A DNA stretch of 64,000 nt from Kalaharituber pfeilii. Its lineage: Eukaryota > Ascomycota > Pezizomycetes > Pezizales > Pezizaceae. Of this stretch, positions 58,020 through 64,000 are shown one piece after another. The position numbers and the translations under genes are program-made. Where the stretch lies: positions 186,001 through 250,000 of the forward strand of contig WHUZ01000015.1 in assembly GCA_015179045.1 (NCBI GenBank), given 5' to 3'. The notes below the pieces were generated by a model, which saw only the letters and a program-made list of their open reading frames with translations, made no database searches and was not told the origin of the DNA. Within the stretch, counting starts at the first letter, position 1. Each line of letters starts with the position of its first letter.

Positions 58020-58532
58020 TCTCTTGGGCGGGCAAAACTTCGCTAAATTCGATGCACTAGTTTCACTACGTTTGGTCCTTGTCATGCCAACCAATCATAT
58101 CAAATTTGCAACGACACATTTACTTGTAGGATTGCACTCGCCTACTACGAGGCAGATGAGACTGTATAAGCCCATATTATATTGACTGCTAGGACTAACT
58201 ACATGATCTAATAGTTATGCTGTTGTCATTCTGTGGAAATAGTAAAAACAATACTGGTTCTGACAAAGCGGTAAACGACATATTGCACAAATTCATAATA
58301 GTATTTAATATCTCGCTACAAGTGCTTTGACCTTCCTTTTCAAGTACTGTAATAAATACCTTTGAGAACGTTCTAGTAGATATAAAGACATTGAATAGAT
58401 ATGCGCTGTTCCCGTGCCTAAGATATATGTACTGGCCATTGCTTGAGGTCAGGAATTTGATAGTACACAGGCTGGACGCCACACAGTGAAACTAGTGCAT
58501 CGAATTTAGCGAAGTTTTGCCTGCCCAAGAGA
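58020..58532. mobile_element. 513-bp TIR element with TA duplication
   Basis: TIRs of 48 bp (58020-58067 and 58485-58532, outermost TCTCTTGGGC, core CAAAACTTCGCTAAATTCGA) differ at one position. TA lies on both sides (58018-58019, 58533-58534). The interior has only a 95-codon minus-strand frame without motifs. Probably mobilised by a Tc1/mariner-type transposase elsewhere. Confidence 0.85.
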
Positions 58533-59976
58533 TAGACTCACTGTTCACCAATAGCAAATATTGTTCGGAAGGACTGGTGGGATTGGGGAACCGCCGATTC
58601 CTTAATTTTGGCAGCAGAAGCACCAGCAGGTTGACTCAGACAAGCGTCCGGCACCTGACTGTCGACGTACTGAACACCACGTCGTCGTCCTCCCCGCACG
58701 CGCCTCCTCCGCAGCCGACAAGAAAGTCAAGCCGAGCTGATGTACTAAACCCGCAGCTGAGACCGTGCTAGTTGCCGACTCGGAATGCCCTGACGAGCCG
58801 TCCGGCATAGTTGCGTAGCCGTTGGACAGCTCATTGATCTCTTCGCAGCGTGAAATCTAAAATCTCATAATGCCACCGGACAGGGTCCGTGTATTCCATT
58901 GCAAACTGGTCTACCTCTACTTAGTCTTGGGGATCTGAAAATGGCACTAAGTTCTCAATCTAGGTTAGGTGAGCCCACGTCCCGGCATGCACTTCGTTCC
59001 ATTAGCCTAATCCTGCTGGTGTTAGATACTAGTCTTGCAAAAAGACTTAGTCAGCGGTCGTAGATATGTATCATACTACTGTTACCCTGCAGTCGTGTCC
59101 CCCTGCACTGTGACACGGACCAGTCACGACAGATGCGCACTTCCGGCCCCGCGCCCGCGTCCTCCCGCGCCCAACCCCACGTCCCGCGTCCCGCGTCCCA
59201 ACAAAACCAAAAATACCCGATACTCTCATGTCAGCTACAACCCGTCTACTACAAATATACTTAAGCACTCTACATCCAACCCAGCACCAGTGAGCGAAGT
59301 GCACCCAGATCTTGTTGGGTAAATATCCTTTCTCGATATTCCAGGTCTATTGATCAAGATTTACATCTCAATAATATTCGCAGAGCTTTTGCGAAATTCT
59401 TATCCGACTACCTCCACGAGCGAACATGCACCTACGATAGACCTTACCACAAGTCCTAAGTTAGAGGACGAAGTTCATTCAAAAACTTCAACATTTCCCC
59501 ACCGCCAGGAAATCAAGTGACCCGCTCAGAGCTTGATTGTACAACATACATAAGCATGTTCTGGGCTGCTTGTGTCCTACGGCTGCCCATGAACTGCCAC
59601 AGCTGCACATGGGGGCAGCAGGCCAGTCCGGTTCATATAGAAATAATACTTGTCTGGTATCAAGATGCGCGGTAATGTCGACCCAGGGTTCTTCGATCGC
59701 ATCAGCCGTAGTCCGCCGTCGCCGTCGCCGTAAAATTTATCTACGGCAATGGCTTTATCTACAATATCTGCTTTAAATGCAACTACCTTGACCACCTCCA
59801 CGCCTGCATATATCATCGATGAAGTTCCTTCAAGCTGTTGGTTCACATCTTGATATTACCTTTTCCAATATCTACCTACGTGTGGTTTCATACAAAATCA
59901 TGACAGCAGAAAGATCGTTATCCATTCCGTTTCGGATGCAGATAAAGAGAGCTATAAGACCTGGATCAATGTCACA
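58533..59976. other. spacer, no supported gene
   Basis: Frames at 58517-58771 (+), 58602-58808 (-) and 59577-59846 (-) look protein-like in places but have no family motif. A GC-rich CCCGCGTC tandem lies near 59150-59200. Confidence 0.4.
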
Positions 59977-60456
59977 ATGTCCACCAGTAGGCCAACGAGG
60001 AGGAGTACCAGAACTACTGATGGATGTACACCATCAACTGAGTTATCCAATCCTAAGTCCAAAAAGCGTCCATATTCCTCAAAAGTGATGGAACGGTCGA
60101 AAGTACGCATAACAGTTAATAAAGCCGCAGGAAGGAGTACAATAACACAGGTTTGTTCAAAACGCTCTAGCTCTTGGTGAACGCTTAAGCTGACAGAATG
60201 GACAGGTAATACCAGATGCACGGGATTCAGGTGATGACAGTACAGATCGAGATTTAGCCACTTAGGCAACTTGGGGGATCACTTTCGAAGCTCTGGAACC
60301 CTCGTGTTCTTTACAGGCAATACTACCCTCCCAGCTACAGTGGCCGGTACCAACGAGTGGCACAGTTATATCGTGCTTTATTATAATCGTGAGATGGTAA
60401 TCTGGGATCTGTCCGCCGCCGTCGTCACGCCCCTTGGCAAATCCGCAGCAAGGTAG
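59977..60456 (+). pseudogene. coding-like fragments, possible repeat-derived gene
   Basis: 59977-60150 reads a basic, Thr/Ser-rich stretch (STSRPTRRSTRTTDG; KSKKRPYSSKVMERSKVRIT) ending at a possible GTTTGT donor after ACACAG. 60271-60456 reads GTLVFFTGNTTLPATVAGTN followed by EWHSYIVLYYNREMVIWDLS. The latter resembles the 'H-W-x-L-x-x-x-(x)n-x-I-x-D' core of C48-type cysteine proteases, but the catalytic context is not visible. Fragments cannot be joined with certainty; decay of a mobile-element gene is the likeliest reading. Confidence 0.25.
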
Positions 60457-61151
60457 TTAGAACTACTCGCCTCCCGATCGACGATATAGAGAGATACGAG
60501 ACAGAGTTGAGAAACCGGCTATTCGAATGACACTACAACGGACACCCTAACCCTTGCCACTATCCTTGCCGCTGTCCTTGAAATCAGAATAGATTGAAAC
60601 TCTATTGCTACCAACTCTTTCAAAAAATTAGGAATTTAAAAAATAGCATGAAAACATACTGCAAATTATCACGAGTTAATTTTTGGTCAACTATTATCGA
60701 TATTCGGTAGTATTTTTCAAGAACGACATGATTCAGCGAGCCAAGAAAACGTTTGCTCCACTTATGCAATCACTCATGGCTCGACAGCCTCGTGGCGAAG
60801 ATGCCCACCACGTAGGGCAGATATCCACCTCCGTGGATCCCCTCCCAAAAAACTGTCCAAACTTGCAGGTGCCTGGTGTGGCATGGTAATCAATCAGGAC
60901 CAACGGCGGGGGCGGAGTTTCGCACCGTGACTGGGAGGATGCAAAGAATGGGTACAATTGTGTTGTACCATACGGGGATTGGCAGGGGGGAACCTGTTGC
61001 TGTGGGAGCCGTCGCTGTGAAGGAATCTGACGGGAACTATATAGAGAAAGCAGATCTACACCCAAGCTCCTTTACAAGCTCACCCTCACCTATACTACAC
61101 TCAGACCATACTATTACTCCAACTCGTACAAATATATCACTAAATACACCC

Positions 61152-61505
61152 ATGCCTCAAATACCTATAACTGGTCTACAGGAAACAGCAACAAAGATTT
61201 ATTCGCGTTTAGATCAAGCATGCAGACAAAACAATACATGGGAAATCTTGGAAATAGTTATGGGACAGCTCGTGGGAAATTGTCCAATATGCTATATCAA
61301 GAAGAACCCAGACTATAGACATGAACCCATAAGGTGTCCACGCTACATCAACTTCAACATGGCACAAGTACTGGATGTAGTGCGAAAGCAGGTGAAATAT
61401 CCAAGAGGGTACCGGAGGGTTATGCTTTTTTCCTGCTGTGGTGCAGCTCAATCCCTTCACACGTTCTCTCACTATTCCATCAGAGGGCTACTAAATGCCC
61501 TCTAG
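61152..61505 (+). pseudogene. Cys-rich C-terminal fragment resembling fungal RecQ-like repeat helicases
   Basis: An open stretch reads QETATKIYSRLDQACRQNNT, WEILEIVMGQLVGNCPICYI, YRHEPIRCPRYINFNMAQVL and RRVMLFSCCGAAQSLHTFS. The CPxC ... H ... CP ... CCGxxQ.lH order resembles the zinc-binding tail that follows the helicase core in many repetitive fungal RecQ-like genes. No helicase motifs occur upstream here, so only the tail remains. Another protein with a similar zinc module is possible. Confidence 0.35.
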
Positions 61506-62764
61506 CTCATCCTCATTCATTTGTACCTCGTCCCACTTTTACCTCGTCCCACACCTACCTTATCCCACTCCTTCCTTCCTTCCTCTAGTTCTCTAGACCT
61601 GACATGATACGGATAGATTTAAACCAAGTGTTTTGTAAACAATATTCACCTCCATGGATGGGGAAAAGGAGGGAGGGGTAGAACTTAAGCGGAGAGTATT
61701 TGACAACGTTATATGGATTTTTAAACAAGTGTTTATTAAAAATATTTAGATATAGAAGAGATACCACCAAGGAGGGTAGATACAGGCTACATGACATCGG
61801 TTATTCGCTGATGATGGATTGAAAGGTCAGAGTTAGATATGGAATTCCGTATAGTCTCGACGTTTCCAAATGTGGGACGTGGTAGCCAGAACAAAAGTCA
61901 ATAAAACATACTTGTGAAAAAATATGAATGGAAACTCCCTTCAATGTAGAGTTTTATGTAAAACTCTACGAAGCAGAAAATTCTTATACTGCTTTTATTT
62001 TTATAAAAATCCCGGAGGGGAAAACCAAAAAAAAGAAAAGACATTGAAATTGCAGTTGACACCCTGGAAATAATACCCGTGAAGATGCGCTTTTTTTCCG
62101 CAAGCAGGGGGTAGGGGGAGGGTATCAGGAAATCGTGGGAATGGCAAGCAAGGGACCAGACGGGAAAGACTTGAAAAAAAAAAAAACCGGTTCGCATACA
62201 TACATACTTGTATACAGCCTGGCTTTCATGTATGATTACATCCCCTATCGTCATTTCCCCCTATCATATCCCATACAAACCCCACCCTTACCCTCATCCT
62301 ACTCTAGACTTACGCATACATCTCCACCCCCCACCGGGTTCTACGATTCCACAAAACACACACACACACACACACAAAAATCAGCAAAATACAACTACCC
62401 AAATCCTCTCCCCACTCACTGATACAACCATTTCACATTTCCATATATACCCCCCCGTCTCCCACAACCCACACCTCCAGTATCTACTTTACCCCACCAA
62501 AAAAATCCAAGAAAAAACCGCAAAAAAAGTACCCGTGGCGGTATATATATATACTGATACTGATACTGATATCACACATATATCATAACATATGGATCTG
62601 GTATATATATAAAATAAAAAAAAAAATAAATAAAAAAGATAAAAACCTTAAAGTTCCAACTTTCAGACAAATAAATAAAAACAAAAAACATCCTTTCCAC
62701 TCATATTGCAGCATACATTGTAATCTCAAAACAAATGAAAAACTCTTAAAAAAAAGTTTTTTTC
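61506..62764. other. spacer, no supported gene
   Basis: Contains A/T runs, a CTTCCTTCCTT run near 61570, a CA repeat near 62356-62376 and a GATACT repeat near 62552-62571. Frames here are compositional. Right part is probably the 3' flank of the next gene. Confidence 0.45.
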
Positions 62765-64000
62765 CTATCTCCACTTCCCCGCACTCAAACTCAACAACAG
62801 CTCCGCCCCTCCCAAGTCTAAATCCTCACTCACCCTGGATGCACTTCCCACGCCCACTGCCTGACTTATCTGTGTAGCCGGCACCGCACTCACCGTCTGC
62901 TTCACCACCGCACCGCCCCTCTGCTCTCCCGTCCTCGATACTCCAGAACCAACCCCATTCTCATTCCCTCCATCCGCTACCTCCCCCAACACCGTCCTCC
63001 TCTTCTTCTTCGCTCTTTTCTCCGTCCCCGACGATGTCAACGAAACAATCTTACTCCCCTCCTCCCCCATCGTCCGCCGCCCTGCCTTAATCCCCGTCAT
63101 AGCTTGCGATGAGTATCCTTTCCTCTCCCTTTCCCCTACGCGCTCATGCTTGCTGACCATCTTCTGCTGCTGCACCGCAACCTCCTCTTCATTCCCCTCA
63201 CGCCCATGCAAATAATTCTCCTTATCGCTCTCTCCCCCCTGTATATAATAATCCTCACCCCCTGCTATCGCTCCACCTGCCTTCGCACCAGGCTTCCTAA
63301 TCCTCGCCATCGCCTCTGGTGGCGACGACGATGGTATAGTTTGCTGTGACTGTGACTGTGATCGTGATAGGGACGGCTGCCGCTGCGGCTGCTCGTAGAT
63401 CTCAATCATCTCACCATACCGCCTCTTCCTCGCCGAGGACGCCGGGAACGCGCTGGGCTGCATCAGCCTAGATGCCGGGGTTGTCGTAGCTGTGGGGTGA
63501 TGGTGCAGGCGATTTGCACCCTCAATCACCTCGCCCATCGACACCCTCTGTTTCTTCATCTCTACATTGGCACTAGCACCCACCACGCTCTTTTTTATCT
63601 TCGACGCCACCTTCTTGCCGCTAGGTGGCGCACGCTCAAGCACCTCCGCCCCAGTCTCCATCCCCAACCCACTATCCTCCCGTCCATACCCTCCAACGCT
63701 CCTCCCGACTCCGCTACCATTCTCCACCTTATCAAAAACCAGTTTCCGACTCGCAGCCCTCAACTCCTCCTGCGCTTCCTACTCCTTGCGATACTCAGCG
63801 CTGTGCCCGCCTCGTCCGGCTCGAACGATTGGTGATGGTGGTGGTGTTGCAGATCTCTGTATCCGTGTGCGCACGCTGAACATGAACACGACGAAGAGCA
63901 CGATGACGAGCGGGAGCCCGACGAAGAAGGATGCTGATGCTGCTTCTGATCGCAATAAAACTCCCACACTTTCGAGCTCTTGATACTATCCACCGCGCGG
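62765..64000 (-). CDS. 3' part of a conserved nuclear-type fungal protein
   Basis: The 5' end lies outside the window. A first stretch on the minus strand (63993 downward) reads SIKSSKVWEFYCDQ, a motif at the start of a widespread uncharacterised ascomycete family. A second stretch in another frame runs from about 63777 to 62765: EAQEELRAASRKLVFDKVEN, basic KKVASKIKKSVVG, ARKRRYGEMIEIYEQ, GGESDKENYLHGRE and KRAKKKRRTVLGEVADG, ending LLLSLSAGKWR. The family also has an SDKENW-like block, supporting the match. Multiple Lys/Arg clusters suggest nuclear location. How the frames join (intron ending near 63780, acceptor GAGTAG or TTGAG, or a base error) is unresolved. No catalytic motif; function unknown. 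Confidence 0.7.

Overview
This window is nuclear DNA from a filamentous ascomycete (Pezizomycotina). Genes carry short GT-AG introns of about 37-97 nt with CTAAC/CTGAC-like branch sites. Several proteins are recognisable fungal types: ARF6, the REX3 exonuclease, an SMP/LEA-like protein, two STAND/NLR receptors and small secreted cysteine-rich proteins. Intergenic DNA is long, and rich in poly-A/T tracts, microsatellites, short inverted-repeat elements and decayed coding fragments. That architecture suggests a repeat-rich genome, possibly a Pezizomycete, but the lineage is an inference. I saw no bacterial, organellar or CRISPR features and no tRNA that I could support.

Layout, left to right. 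0-7.7 kb: a partial gene at the left edge (1-869 +), a convergent candidate four-exon gene (983-1705 -), a two-exon disordered fungal protein (1877-3839 +), and two related small secreted Cys-rich proteins (4748-5103 -, 7237-7623 +) separated by repeat-scarred DNA. 9-14.6 kb: REX3 (9072-11926 -), legible only if four single-base gaps in G/C runs are allowed, then a Ser/Pro-rich conserved protein (13255-14571 -). 14.6-26.7 kb is gene-poor and holds only a spliced SMP-domain protein (21108-21561 -) with confidence.

26.7-30.8 kb holds an intact seven-exon NACHT-ankyrin NLR, and 46.4-51.4 kb an intact eight-exon NACHT-WD40 NLR with 14 near-identical WD repeats. Between them lie several mobile-element remnants, a dead mitochondrial-carrier gene (about 34-35.2 kb +), a kinase-like relic and an intact five-exon ARF6 (38950-39877 -). 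53.2-55.4 kb is an intact FAD amine oxidase. 55.8-58.5 kb is a dense block of foldback and TIR elements. 59.9-61.5 kb holds coding-like fragments on the + strand, and the right edge holds the 3' part of a nuclear, SDKEN-containing protein (62765-64000 -).

The genes do not form a pathway. The unifying theme is two NLR-type receptors of the kind used in fungal non-self recognition, plus candidate secreted effectors, set in repeat-rich DNA among solitary housekeeping genes. Many gene models were assembled by hand from reading-frame continuity and splice consensus, so exon edges are proposals unless family motifs confirm them.
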